The position numbers and the translations under genes are program-made. 64,000 nucleotides of DNA from Stemphylium vesicarium (lineage: Eukaryota > Ascomycota > Dothideomycetes > Pleosporales > Pleosporaceae). Below are positions 45,694 to 56,398 of this stretch, piece after piece. The stretch covers positions 434,001 to 498,000 of the forward strand of contig QXCR01000001.1 in the NCBI GenBank assembly GCA_004380135.1, written 5' to 3'. Under the pieces are notes generated by a model, which did not search any database, was not told the DNA's origin, and saw nothing but the letters and a program-made list of their open reading frames with translations. How positions within the stretch are numbered: the first letter of the stretch is position 1; every line of letters starts with the position of its first letter.

Positions 45694-45926
45694 GGCGCCT
45701 GCAATTCCTACAGCGCTGGCTCAGGAAAATAGAAAAGAATGCCCTGGAGCTGTCGCGGCGCGTAATTGTCTGCGAGAGTAGCAAGTGCGGTTGGCCTTGA
45801 GTCCCTGGCCGGCTCTATCTCGGCAAATGTTCCCCACCACCCCTCCGACCATACCCTTCACACACCCGCGGCCATGACTGCGACTGGTACAGGGAGACTT
45901 GACGTTTCGCTTAGCGTCCATGATCC
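45694..45926. promoter_or_regulatory. Bidirectional promoter, WD40 and CoA-pathway genes
   Basis: The start codons at 45693 (minus) and 45927 (plus) are only 233 bases apart. No coding exon lies between them, so both promoters must be here. If the second ATG of the adenylyltransferase (46014) is used, the gap is 320 bases. Confidence 0.6.
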
Positions 45927-47249
45927 ATGGTTCTTCTCCTCGCAAGACGCATTGCCCATAACCCTATCGCCATACCTAGAACTGCTCTGACAATTGCCCG
46001 CCATTTCGCAGTCATGCCACCCTCAGATAAGCCCGTCCACCGTGCCCTGTTGTTACTGCCACCCGCCCCGTCTCCGCCGTCATATGCAGCACTCAAGGCC
46101 GCCTACAACGCCCCAATATGCACCATCTTGAAAGAGCTCTCCAGAAACCCGCACAAGACTCAAGGACCTACCCTCTTGGAAATTGCTTTGCCATGCCCAC
46201 ACCTGTATGGACATCTAGATGCGCCTCGAGGGCCTCACTACGCAACCACGCAGCAGCTAGTAGCCGGCCTTTACAAGCTCATTTGTATCACTACAAGTAG
46301 AGACGCTATTGACAACGAGGATGAACAAGGCATTGATGCTCGCATCCTACTCGTTGCATACCCTAGAGATGGCCAACTGACAACGCCTATACCCGATGCT
46401 ACCCCAGAGCAGGAACTACAAGGCCCGGCCGTCGACATCCACACGCTAGCACGCAGTCCGCGAGCATGGGATGTCATCTACTCAGTCGAGAGTGAAGAAG
46501 GCGAGGGTGTGCTGAAAAGCTTTAATTCGCTGTCCAAGTCTCAGTACGCTGTAAGCAAGCTCCGAGGCGGGATAGTAGGTGTGGAAGCTTCAGAGCAAGA
46601 TTCATCGGTGCAACAGACCGATGCTGCCACAAACCACCTCTCAGTAGCTGTTGGGGGAACTTTCGACCATCTTCACATTGGCCACAAGCTATTGCTGACC
46701 ATGTTCGCCTTTACGCTCGGGAGAAGACAGTCGTCCACATTGGACGCCTCACCCAGCGTTCTTACTGTCGGTATCACTGGAGATGCCCTGTTGAAGAACA
46801 AAAAGTTTGCAGAGCACCTTGAGAGTTGGAAAGAGCGCCAGGAATCCGTACACAGTTTCCTTTCACCCCTTGTTTATTTTGGATCACCCGACGATGAGCG
46901 CATATCCGTCCAAGAAGTGAGCGAGCCAGGACCCAACGGACATGCTGTCCACGTCAGCTACCCATCTGGACTTGCCATTCGATATGTCGAGATTTGGGAT
47001 CCCTTTGGTCCGACCATCACCGACAAAGACATCTCCGCCTTGGTTCTCTCCCTCGAGACAAGAAGTGGAGGCGCCGCGGTAAACAAAAAGCGTAACGAGC
47101 AGGGCTGGGATCCCCTGGAAGTGTTTGAAGTTGCTGTTCTCGATGCCAGTGAGGAAGACAACGTGGATGAGACTTTCCAGACCAAGCTGAGCAGCACGGA
47201 GATTCGTCGCAAACGAAGCGAGCGCACTCAATCCAAGACGCAGGCATGA
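45927..47249 (+). CDS. CAB4: Phosphopantetheine adenylyltransferase (CoA synthesis)
   Basis: A single exon of 440 residues. It transfers AMP from ATP to 4'-phosphopantetheine, giving dephospho-CoA, the fourth step of CoA synthesis. The nucleotidyltransferase core is clear in the second half: VGGTFDHLHIGHK (the T/HxGH motif), VGITGDALLKNKKFAEHLESW, and TKLSSTEIRRKR near the end, the conserved SSTxIR motif. The first half is the fungal extension of unknown function and contains LPCPHLYGHLDAP. It is not a fused dephospho-CoA kinase, because no kinase P-loop is seen. Two in-frame starts exist. The longer one adds 29 Arg/Ala-rich residues (LLLARRIAHNPIAIPRTAL) that could form a weak mitochondrial presequence, and the shorter begins MPPSDKP at 46014. 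Confidence 0.93.
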   Translation: MVLLLARRIAHNPIAIPRTALTIARHFAVMPPSDKPVHRALLLLPPAPSPPSYAALKAAYNAPICTILKELSRNPHKTQGPTLLEIALPCPHLYGHLDAPRGPHYATTQQLVAGLYKLICITTSRDAIDNEDEQGIDARILLVAYPRDGQLTTPIPDATPEQELQGPAVDIHTLARSPRAWDVIYSVESEEGEGVLKSFNSLSKSQYAVSKLRGGIVGVEASEQDSSVQQTDAATNHLSVAVGGTFDHLHIGHKLLLTMFAFTLGRRQSSTLDASPSVLTVGITGDALLKNKKFAEHLESWKERQESVHSFLSPLVYFGSPDDERISVQEVSEPGPNGHAVHVSYPSGLAIRYVEIWDPFGPTITDKDISALVLSLETRSGGAAVNKKRNEQGWDPLEVFEVAVLDASEEDNVDETFQTKLSSTEIRRKRSERTQSKTQA

Positions 47250-48583
47250 CCAATATCGGGCGGAAGAAGCCAGGAAGAATGAAAGATGAGACACGTAGCC
47301 CGGAGCTTGTTTGTTTGGGTCGATTTCAGGCGGTATGTGGCCCGATGTAAGTCGATGGATGCGCCATCGCATGGGAGTCGACAGGTCGACGTCTGGGTTG
47401 AGTCCTTGTGCAACGGTCCACGACGGCTGCGTGCGATCAAGCCACACGACCAAACAATACCGCATGACGTTACTGCGACAGGTACAGGGCTTATATACAA
47501 GCAACACGTCGCTGTCAGGTGCGCGACGCTTCTCAAAATGATCATCGGCAGTTTGGATGCATTAGATCGTCATCACGTACGAGCTTATTTGCGTGCAGCA
47601 CTGCAGACGTACCTGTCGCTGTGACGGCGCTGGGCCTATGCGGGGATTAATAGCATCGGGCGACGACTTGAATACTATATGCAGACAATAAGTGACAACT
47701 CAGCTCGTCTTGCCTCGCCTCGTACGTACCACTTGGAAATGCTGGGAATCCACCACCTATCACTATTGCACAGCGACTGGGGGTTGACACATGTTTCAGC
47801 CCTGCTAAACTTAGTGTCGTCACCGGAGAGAGCTCTCTGTAGCGTCGGGCAAACGCCATTCCAAGTACACGGCAGTGGTATCGCCGGATGACGCTGTGGG
47901 TCGGCTGATTAGCGTCACAAGCGCTTCAGACGCATGCTTCGTTGGCAACGCATCGAGACCACGGAAATTTGATTCGAAGCATACGGATCTAGGTGGGGAG
48001 CTACGAGTGTGCCTCGAATGAGAGCGAATGAAGCTGCCCCACCCCAGAAGGTCGTGCAGCAATTGAAAGCAACGAATCGACTCTTTTCGCTCGGGAGGAG
48101 CCATGCTCCCGTCTCTCGACGGGTGCTTATGGCGGGCGGCCGCGTCGAGCGAAGGTCATGTGAGCGCTAGGCGACTTGTAGTCTAAGCCGTCTTGTGCTA
48201 TTGGAGATTTGCAGTGCGCGAGCAGGGTTGTTGCTGCACTTCGTGTCCAGTCGTCGTCCTCAACTCCAACGCTTAGCTGACTACCTATGTACTAGCGAAG
48301 AGGTCATGCCTTTCTTTCCCCGACCCTGCCCCTCTGGCCGTTCTTCGCTTGTCACCTTACAGAGCGTCACCGTCGGATAACACCACGTTGTCAGTTGACT
48401 CGACTGTCCCGCTGTCGCTACATATCGAATTACCTCCCGCCACATTCGTGTCCCGATCCGGCCCGAACACCCTCCTACCTTGCACCTGGAGTATATTCGT
48501 TGAACGGTGCGCTTCTGCTTTATTGAGGAAGCTCCGCCGTAGAGATACTTCTCTGTGGTCGTCATGAATAGTCCCACCTAAAA
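47250..48583. other. Intergenic, 1.3 kb, promoter of the F-box-like gene
   Basis: Both neighbours are on the plus strand. No exon or repeat is supported. The open frames here lie on both strands and conflict. Confidence 0.5.
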
Positions 48584-50191
48584 ATGGGAATCCTCAATCT
48601 TGCCGACGAGCTTCTTCGCATTATCCTCGAATATGTTGCTTCCGAACCAGAAAAACCTATCAGCTTGGAGCGTAGAGCCTATCTCTCGCAGGAAAGTTTC
48701 AAGCTTCCTCTACCTCCCGACCACGATCAGGCCCAAACCATCGCAGCCTTTCGGTTGACCTGCAGAAAGTTCTCCGACCTCGGCGTCATTCATCAGTTCG
48801 CACGTGTCACTACAAGGTTCTCCCAAAGAGGTCTTGACAGGCTAGAGAAGATTGCGGGGCAGCCGCACATTGCGAGACGCGTAAAGAAATTTAGCTACAT
48901 GGTACCGTTCTTCTGGGACGAAGGTCTGAAGGCTTCGCTCCAAAACCATGTGCAGGCTATACTAACGCACTCAGGACGCGAACGCATGCAAGAGCTTCTT
49001 CGCACACAGCCTGAGAGCTTCGGTCTTATCGATGTCCGCCATTTCCAGGAAAAAGCAAATGAACAAAGAGACATTGTTCGAACAAGAAAAGACGCTCACA
49101 TCCTGAACATAGCACTTCGACAATTCACTTCACTCCAGCATGTTCAAATCTTGCGAGTGCAGGACCAAGAAGAGGGGGAGCTCATCAACTACATGCGAAA
49201 CCATGAGTTGAATGATCTAGTGCCGAGATGGCCCCCAGCGTGCCTGCACAGCGCGAAGACAATAGGCCAAGCCCTCCTCAAATCTGGGTCGCCATGCTCA
49301 CGGATTTCATCGCCGATGCTTAGTCCCCAAAGTGTTCTAGGCGCTGCTGAGAACCCGCCCACAACATTGGGGATCCTTGCCGGCCGCTTGACTTGCCTGG
49401 AGTTACACTTCGATGACAGCACTGATTTGGACATCCGCATGCGAAACCTTTCCTCTTTATCCAAGGCCCTATTCACTGCAGCCAAAAACATAGAAGCACT
49501 ACATATCGGCTTTCCATCCTATAGGCCACTGACTCTTCGTCTAGAAGAGCTTTTCCACCACGTCAAGTGGGATAAGCTACAGGCTTTTGGCATACAGGCG
49601 TGGCGACTTGATGCGGAAGAAATTATTGGGATGGCCTACAGGCACCGCGAGACTTTGCGCGGACTGCGTCTCCGAGACGTGCTTCTAAGAGAAGGCAGCA
49701 GATGGAAAGATGTCCTTCCGTGTCTACGGGATGACCTCCCCAGGCTTGACTGGGTCAGCCTTAGGCGAATCGATTACGAACAGCATTTTGATGAGCAATG
49801 GGTCTTGGGGGCTGAAGTCCCCGACGATCCTCTAGTTGGAAGCGACAGTAGCGACGAAAGCGAGGACTGGGAATACGAAGGCGACCTGCAGGAGGACCCA
49901 TCTGACGATCACAGTGGCAGTGACAACGACCCTGACGGCAGTTCGATAGCTGGCACAGAATCGGACGCAGGAACTGACGAGCAGGAGCTGGAGCCGGAGC
50001 AAGGCGGCACTCTGCACTTCCCACCAATGCCCGACACCCCAGCGTCCATCACTTGGTGCAACTGCAACGGTCATATGGACAGCGTAGACGCGTTAGGAGA
50101 CGACGGTGTCATGGTTACCAATCAACAACGCAAGTTCTGGGAGAAGTGGGTCGTCAGGAAGATCTGCACAGAGCAGCACGGTCACAAATAA
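48584..50191 (+). CDS. F-box-like protein with acidic tail
   Basis: One exon of 535 residues. The N terminus MGILNLADELLRIILEYVAS looks like an F-box (LP-x-ELL-x-I type), the part that binds Skp1 in SCF ubiquitin ligases, although the usual LP is replaced by LA. The middle lacks obvious leucine-rich repeats but has repeated strand-helix stretches (LTCLELHFDDS, IEALHIGFPS, LRGLRLRDVLL, LDWVSLRRIDY) that resemble irregular LRR-like repeats of fungal F-box proteins. A strongly acidic Ser/Asp/Glu segment follows from about residue 420 (GSDSSDESEDWEYEGD) and ends with a short ordered piece KFWEKWVVRKICTE. It is probably a substrate receptor of unknown target. This family is large and fast-evolving in ascomycetes. 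Confidence 0.75.
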   Translation: MGILNLADELLRIILEYVASEPEKPISLERRAYLSQESFKLPLPPDHDQAQTIAAFRLTCRKFSDLGVIHQFARVTTRFSQRGLDRLEKIAGQPHIARRVKKFSYMVPFFWDEGLKASLQNHVQAILTHSGRERMQELLRTQPESFGLIDVRHFQEKANEQRDIVRTRKDAHILNIALRQFTSLQHVQILRVQDQEEGELINYMRNHELNDLVPRWPPACLHSAKTIGQALLKSGSPCSRISSPMLSPQSVLGAAENPPTTLGILAGRLTCLELHFDDSTDLDIRMRNLSSLSKALFTAAKNIEALHIGFPSYRPLTLRLEELFHHVKWDKLQAFGIQAWRLDAEEIIGMAYRHRETLRGLRLRDVLLREGSRWKDVLPCLRDDLPRLDWVSLRRIDYEQHFDEQWVLGAEVPDDPLVGSDSSDESEDWEYEGDLQEDPSDDHSGSDNDPDGSSIAGTESDAGTDEQELEPEQGGTLHFPPMPDTPASITWCNCNGHMDSVDALGDDGVMVTNQQRKFWEKWVVRKICTEQHGHK

Positions 50192-50862
50192 GCGAGACTC
50201 CCCCCCTCCCCCCATGGAGCATTTCAAGCCATGGTCGATATTGATGGTGGAGGAGTGTAATCGGGCGTAAGAGGTCAATTTCCCGTCGAGCTGGTCGTGG
50301 CCCCGTCTGTGGGTTAGAAGCATGGGTCCATCAACCTCGCATATGCATGGTCGCAAGCAGCCAAAGCACGTTGCTCGGGCGCTTATGCAATACCCAGCAA
50401 CCCGTCACGTCACGGCTCCTACACCACAAACGAACCCATACCGCGCCGCACATGTACAGTTCTCCGCTTCTAACCTTAACGATCGCTCCTGATGGGCTTG
50501 AACGAATCCACGACACTTCTCGCTTATTTCCTGTGCAGGTGCACACATACTGGCCGTCCCTAGCTTACCCCAAAAAAGAGAGTCTTCTTTTTTTCCGCAA
50601 CACGTTACCGCGCCTTGATCATCACACACGGGCCAAAAGTATCTTTTCTGTTGCATTTATCTTGTTCTTTTCCGTGTGTGTGTGTGTATTGCTCACCCCA
50701 GATAACGAATGTAACGTAAGCGTGGGAGGGTACCTGTTTCTTTCCAAATGAAGACGTAGATTTTCGAGTTTTTCTTTTTACCAAGACATGAGAATAACTG
50801 GATGCATACGTTCACATTTGAAGAAAAGCCTTGTTCCGTATTCTTGCTTACTTGTCGTCATC
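50192..50862. other. Intergenic between convergent genes
   Basis: Two 3' flanks. It contains a short (TG)n run, TGTGTGTGTGTG, near 50675 and T-rich stretches that could serve in 3' end formation. No exon is seen. Confidence 0.5.
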
Positions 50863-53779
50863 CTACCTGATGAGAACCTCCACAACAACCTCATTGCTCC
50901 ACCCAGCCTTTGAATCCGTCTCCTTCCACGCCCTCACCGTATCAATCTCAAGCACATTCTCACACGCCTCACTCACCTTGACGCAGTGCGCAGGGATAGG
51001 CCGACCGAATAGCACGGCAAAGAAGTCCTTATCGATGGAGCGTTTGGGGAGGTCAGAGATGTAAAGGCCTAGTAGTCGGATATTAGCGTCAGCGTCCAGG
51101 TCTGCAAGAGAAAGGTAGAAAAGAGAAAAATAGTAGGGGAGGTTCTTACCAAACTGGCCCAACACCTTCAAACTAGTCCAAACCCTCAACCGCCCCGAAC
51201 TACGCTCAATGTAAGAATCCGTGTTGATTATCGCCGCTGCCCCCGTCATCTTGCCCAGCACACCCAGATTGGCGACACTAATGTGCTCTGGTCCCGCGGC
51301 ATCGAGACCCGCCTCGCGCTGCAGACTGAATGACTGCAATGGGAACGCAGAAAGAATTTCCCAGCCACGAACCGCAAGGTCGAGGTGCACAAACGCGGCG
51401 TTGGAAGCCACACTAGTCGGTTTGCTGACTTGGCCATCGGTATGCGAGCGAATCACATAGGTGCCGTTTTCCGCGCCGGGGAAAGCGTCGATGGCGATGA
51501 GTTCGGTGACAGGCTTGGGCGTGCAGTTGAAGGCGCCGAGGATGGAGACGCCGGACTGTGCCATGCCGACATAGGTACTGACTTTGAGGAGAACAGCGTC
51601 GTCGTAGGCGTTGTATGCGCTTGTGCTTTTACCTACAGTTTGTGGGCGGAGGATCACCGTGTCGCCTCGGGGCGTGTTTCCTGTCATCTGTGCGATGAGG
51701 TCGATGTCGTGTTGGCCGGGCACGTCGGTGATGTAGATGGGTCCGCCGCTTACGCATCGGCCGGCGGCGTGGAAGGCTGCGTAGTTGTGGCTGGTTTGGA
51801 ACATGTCCCAGTCTGGCAGTATGTTTAGGTACTGCGTGAGGATGGAGTTGTGCGCATTGCAGAAGATGTGCCATGGGTGGCTTGCTGGCACTTCGGGGAA
51901 GAAGTCGTCCGAGTTGCGCAGTAGCATGCGTGGCTTGTTTGATGGGAGTTGGGAGTGGAAGATTAGGGGAGGCGCTTGTGACATGCAGGAGATTGCTCGC
52001 GCTGAGAAGGAGCGGAGTTGGGCAATGGACCAGGCGTCTTGGTAGGATTTGATCAGCTGCCTTCGATCGTCGGCGTCTTCGAGTTCGTCGAGGAAGAACT
52101 GCGCGTCGGTCTTGACAGAATCAACGCCGCATGAGGCTAGGAATTGGTAAAAGTCTCTATAGAAGCGATCGACGTCTTCTTCTGCAACCACTGTGATCTT
52201 GCCGCCCGAGACGCCGTCTTTCAACTTGACCACTGTCGTCTTGTACTCCTTGGCTATGCGGCCCTCGGGTGCTATGCCACCCCAGTACCCAAAAATAGCA
52301 TGCCATACTGCGATGTGGCGGATGTGCTGGTATTTGCTTCGGATGTCGCCTACTGTAGCTTTGAGACCGCGAGGAAAGCCTTGTTTGGTGGCTTCAAATT
52401 CCATCCACGCATTACTGAACTGGTCACCGCCTTCAGTGTTGAGTGATTGCCAATTGTCGTCGATGATAAGATTGCTGATATTGATTTCGTTCTTATGCAG
52501 AGACTCCAAAGCGTCGAAGATTTTGTCCTCAGTGAGCTTCTGACCCAGTCCGTTCCAAGTGCAGTACGTTAAGCCGTCGTACCAATTTTCTAGCCACTGC
52601 GGCTTGAAGTCGTCGATCAAAGCCTTCATCTCTTCGTTGATCTGTCCAGTAGACTCTTCGTAGGCCATCACCAGCTTCCGCGCGTAATACATAGATGCAG
52701 CAACCGCATCTTCCACATTCTTGCCAACCGCGGCAATGACGCGAACTATGCCATCCTTCTCGGCATCGTTGTTCGAGTTCATCACCACTTTTCCACTGCC
52801 GTCGTGATTGAGCGTAGTCAGAACCTCATCTATTCCACTGACGGCTAGTAGCACCAGATGTGATCCATCGTGGCGCTCAAATGCAGCCAAGATGGCTTCC
52901 TTGTCGGGTCGGAAGCGGTCTTTGCCTTGTCTGGGAGCAAGCCATGGACCCCAAAGGCGGATTTCCGCAAACCAGCGAGATAGATTCGTGGGCTTTCCCA
53001 GCTTTTCGTGCGACTGGCCTGGTGTTTTGCCAGAAGCTGCGCTGATCGGGTAAGTTATGTCCCATAATAACGTATTTGGTGTGTCACTCTGCTCTTTCGC
53101 GATTGTGAGGAAGGGTGGGAGATCTTCGAGATAGTATGTTAGGTTTTCGTCCAATGGCGCCTGTGACTGATAGATAAGATGACCGTCGGAAGTCGAGAAT
53201 TGTTCGTTGGCCCACTTCCACGGCTCGTTCTGCGGTTGTCAACATCAAGTCTTGGATTAAAGATACAGTTTATATGTCTTGACACCGGATAAGAGGGCAA
53301 CATAGATGAAACAGACGGTTCATCACCACCACACAGTTCGAAACGTACCTCTGCGGCCCTGAACGTAATGGTATACGACAGAGAAGAGCTATGCTTTGGA
53401 CGTCCGGCAAGGTCAATAGTAAAGTATTGGCGTCGTATGTCGGTTCGATGCGGGTTTATAGCAGTCTTGAGACCGTCAGCTTTCCTGATATGTGTACATT
53501 GGTGCTAGCGGCCATACCACGGATGGCTCAGCACTCGGCTTGAGGCTAGAGCTCGTCCACTGGTCGGACGCGTCAAAGTTGTGCCACAAAGCGACCTCCC
53601 AGGTCTTTTGCGAACCAGCAGCGCTCTCGATGAGTACAGTGAATTTGACCTTGGCGAATGTTAGGCAAGTTCTCATATAGCATGATGCTCCGGAGACTTG
53701 TTGTACTCACAGAGTCTCTGTCCGACGCTACTGTTGTTGTTTGACCCAATGGAGGGTGACAGCTAAGTGCGGCGTACAT
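50863..53779 (-). CDS. GH36 raffinose-synthase/SIP-like glycosyl hydrolase
   Basis: Five exons (53779..53711, 53649..53518, 53465..53349, 53229..51150, 51068..50863) with introns of 61, 52, 119 and 81 nt encode 867 residues. The last intron (51149..51069) is a multiple of three with no stop and could be read through. Splicing gives QFGLYISDLPKRS, the conserved form. The central barrel shows LENWYDGLTYCTWNGLGQ, LIIDDNWQSL, the catalytic nucleophile region VDSVKTDAQ and RNSDDFFPE with the acid/base Asp. The N-terminal beta-sandwich contains EVALWHNFD and NEPWKWANEQF. Plant relatives make raffinose or hydrolyse alpha-galactosides. Fungal members are alpha-galactosidase-like but poorly studied. 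There is no signal peptide, so the enzyme is probably cytosolic. The small 5' exons are invisible to simple ORF searches but splice cleanly in phase 0. Confidence 0.93.
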
Positions 53780-54138
53780 GGTGGCAGACTAAGACGTATT
53801 GACGTATTGAAGAAGCTATGTTGTTAGAGCAGTAAGACTAAGACAGGCAGGCACAGTGACAAGAGCTTGGAGAGTGAGCAGGGTGAATTGACGTCTCATT
53901 GATCGGATAGCTAAGTGAACGACTGCGCATAAGCAGGCACTAGACATGGCATCATGCACAAAGGAAGTGCAGGTGACGTGTGCGGGTGCGGATGCGACAC
54001 GGAGGTGGTCGGGGAAGCTGCAGCTAGCAGGAGCTCTGGGGGGTGGGAGCGCGGCCAATCGGCATCATGCTCGTCCGCTCTTGGCAGACGGGACATTTTG
54101 ATCTGGGACCGAATTCACTGCGGGTGCAATTGGTAGCC
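53780..54138. promoter_or_regulatory. Bidirectional promoter, GH36 and mitochondrial TyrRS genes
   Basis: 359 bases between a minus-strand start (53779) and a plus-strand start (54139). No exon is seen, so both promoters probably overlap here. Confidence 0.55.
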
Positions 54139-56104
54139 ATGTCAGCCCTGAGACAACTGTCCAGGCCGCGGTCCTTTGTATGTCGACGATGCACACGGCA
54201 GCAGTCTACTTTGGCGCGCGGCGAGCGACCAGCAGCGAGGTGGGCTGACGAGGAAGCGGATCCAGCCGCAAGACAGGCGCAATGGGAAGAGCATGCGGGG
54301 AAGGTTCGAGTGGGGGCTCAGCAAAGCATGCTGAGTGTGCTTGAAGAGCGGGGATTCGTAAAGGACGTTGCTGGGTGAGCATAGCGAGAAGAATTTTCCG
54401 GATCACTGTACTGAGAATTCGCAGCGGACGCCAGACGCTCGACTGGATCCTTACCGAGAAGCGCATCGGCGCATACGTCGGCGTAGACCCTACCGCCCCT
54501 TCTCTCCATGTCGGCCACCTTCTCCCTCTTATGGCGCTGTACTGGATGTACCTCCATGGCTACTACACCGTCAGCTTGGTGAGCGCCCCGCGATTCGACC
54601 CCACAACCATTGTTAATCATGGATAGCTAGGTGGAGGTACCGTACAGATTGGAGATCCTTCCGGGAGGGCGACGGCTCGTTCGCGCCTGGGTGAAGATGT
54701 CCAATCCATGAATGTGGAGAGCATAAAACGGCAGCTGGAGAAGTTGTGGACGAATGTCAAGTGTCTGGGCATCAAGCACCAGTACCCGCAATTGACCAGC
54801 CGGAAGCAAGATATCCTCGACAATCGCAAGTGGCTCGAGAAGCTCAGTGCGATTGAATTGATGCGGGATCTGGGGTCTGGCATGCGTCTGGGTTCTATGC
54901 TCAGTCGCGACTCGTAAGTGTCCTACGCGCCGTCTACAACCTCTCCTCACACATGTGCAGGGTCAAGCTACGAATGGAAAGCGGCGAAGGCATGGCCATA
55001 TCCGAATTCAGCTACCCCCTCTTCCAAGCCTACGACTGGTGGAGCATGTACAAGAACCAGGGCGTCCAGCTCCAAATCGGCGGATCCGACCAATACGGTA
55101 ACATTATTGCGGGTATGGGCGCTGTCAGCCATATGCGAAAGATACATGGCATGAACCGTGGGGCAGAAGAAGAGGATCCAGGAGTAGCGACATATGGTCT
55201 CACCACGCCACTACTCACCACCGCCTCTGGGGAGAAGTTTGGCAAGAGCGCCGGCAATGCCGTCTGGCTCGATGGCCAGATGCTGAACTCCTTCGATCTC
55301 TATCAGGTACAAACCACCCACGCTTCAGACAGAGCACCTACTAACACCCTTCAGTACTTCATGCGCACCGCCGACGCAGACGTAGAACGCTACCTCAAGC
55401 TCTTCACCTTCCTCCCCCTTGACTCCATCGCCCTCCTAATGTCGCAACAAGCCCAAGACCCCTCCAAGCGCCTCGCCCAACACATTCTCGCGCGCGAAAT
55501 CGTCGAACTAGCCCACGGCGCCGGAGAAGCAAGGAAAGCCGAAGCCGCCCACAAAGACGCCTTCGGCCAGGGCACAAACACGTTCTCTCTGCTCTCACTG
55601 CGCAACGCAATTGCCAGTGTCAAGAGTACCACCAATACCGCGTCTGCCACGGAGCGAATGGACAAGAAAGAAAAAGATATTTTGGCATACAAACTTGCAT
55701 ACGCAGCTAGTTCCTCACCTACTGCACAATCACCCGGCTCTGACACAGCTGCATCCGAGCAGCAAAAGCCCTCCTCCGCCAACGACAACATCATTACCCT
55801 GCCCCTCTCCATGCTTCAGCCAGGCTCCTTCCCACACGTCCTGCACGCCGCCGGTCTAGTCACCTCGCGCTCCGAAGCAAGCCGCCTCATCGCAAAGAAG
55901 GGCGCCTACGTCATCGTGCCCAACTCTGGGCCGCCAGACAACCCGACTGCGCTCAAATGGGCTACTATTGAAGCAGGAAGGGAAGTTGATCCCAACCACT
56001 ATCTTGTGGACTGGGAGGCGTTGGTACTGCGCGCGGGCAAGAGTCGGATTCAGATTTGTAGGGTTGTGAGGGATGAGGTTATGGAGAAGGAGGGGAAGGA
56101 GTGA
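54139..56104 (+). CDS. MSY1: Mitochondrial tyrosyl-tRNA synthetase
   Basis: Five exons (54139..54374, 54425..54578, 54627..54913, 54961..55306, 55355..56104) with introns of 50, 48, 47 and 48 nt encode 590 residues. It charges mitochondrial tRNA-Tyr. The N terminus is Arg/Ser-rich without acids (MSALRQLSRPRSFVCRRC), a typical mitochondrial presequence. The bacterial-type class I core follows: GVDPTAPSLHVGHLLPL (HIGH motif as HVGH), SLLGGGTVQIGDPSGR, QIGGSDQYGNI, and KFGKSAG (the KMSKS equivalent). The C-terminal S4-like RNA-binding domain is visible as LVTSRSEASRLIAKKGAYV. A Ser/Thr-rich insert lies between core and S4 domain (about residues 440-480). The fourth intron is 48 nt with no stop and can be read through. 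An in-frame ATG upstream (54043) exists, but the presequence argues for 54139. Confidence 0.94.
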
Positions 56105-56146
56105 TTGAGGTTGTGTCTGATAGATGGATCATGTACTATACGTGAC

Positions 56147-56152
56147 AATAAA
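56147..56152 (+). terminator. AATAAA polyadenylation-type signal after TyrRS
   Basis: AATAAA lies 43 bases beyond the stop codon of the synthetase gene, in a suitable place for a 3' end signal. Fungal poly(A) signals are loose, so this is suggestive only. Confidence 0.35.
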
Positions 56153-56398
56153 TGTATACTACTGTTCATTTGTAGAGTCAACATCCCACAGAAGGAAGTG
56201 TGGGAAGTTCATACCATTTGTACTATCCTATAGTATACTTACTCAATTATCCAAAGAAGCTCTGATACAACAACAATGGAAGACAGCGATGTTACATGTA
56301 TAAGCTGTGCCAACAATACCGCTTCTCGCCCTCTTTCTCCAAACCAACTTACGTTGACCTCTCCCAATGCCATCCACTTCGCACACCAATCCATCCCC

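Noticed and set aside
54043..54138. In-frame upstream ATG extending the mitochondrial TyrRS by 32 residues
   Set aside because: The extension contains acidic residues and is unlike a targeting sequence. Starting at 54139 gives a typical Arg/Ser-rich presequence.
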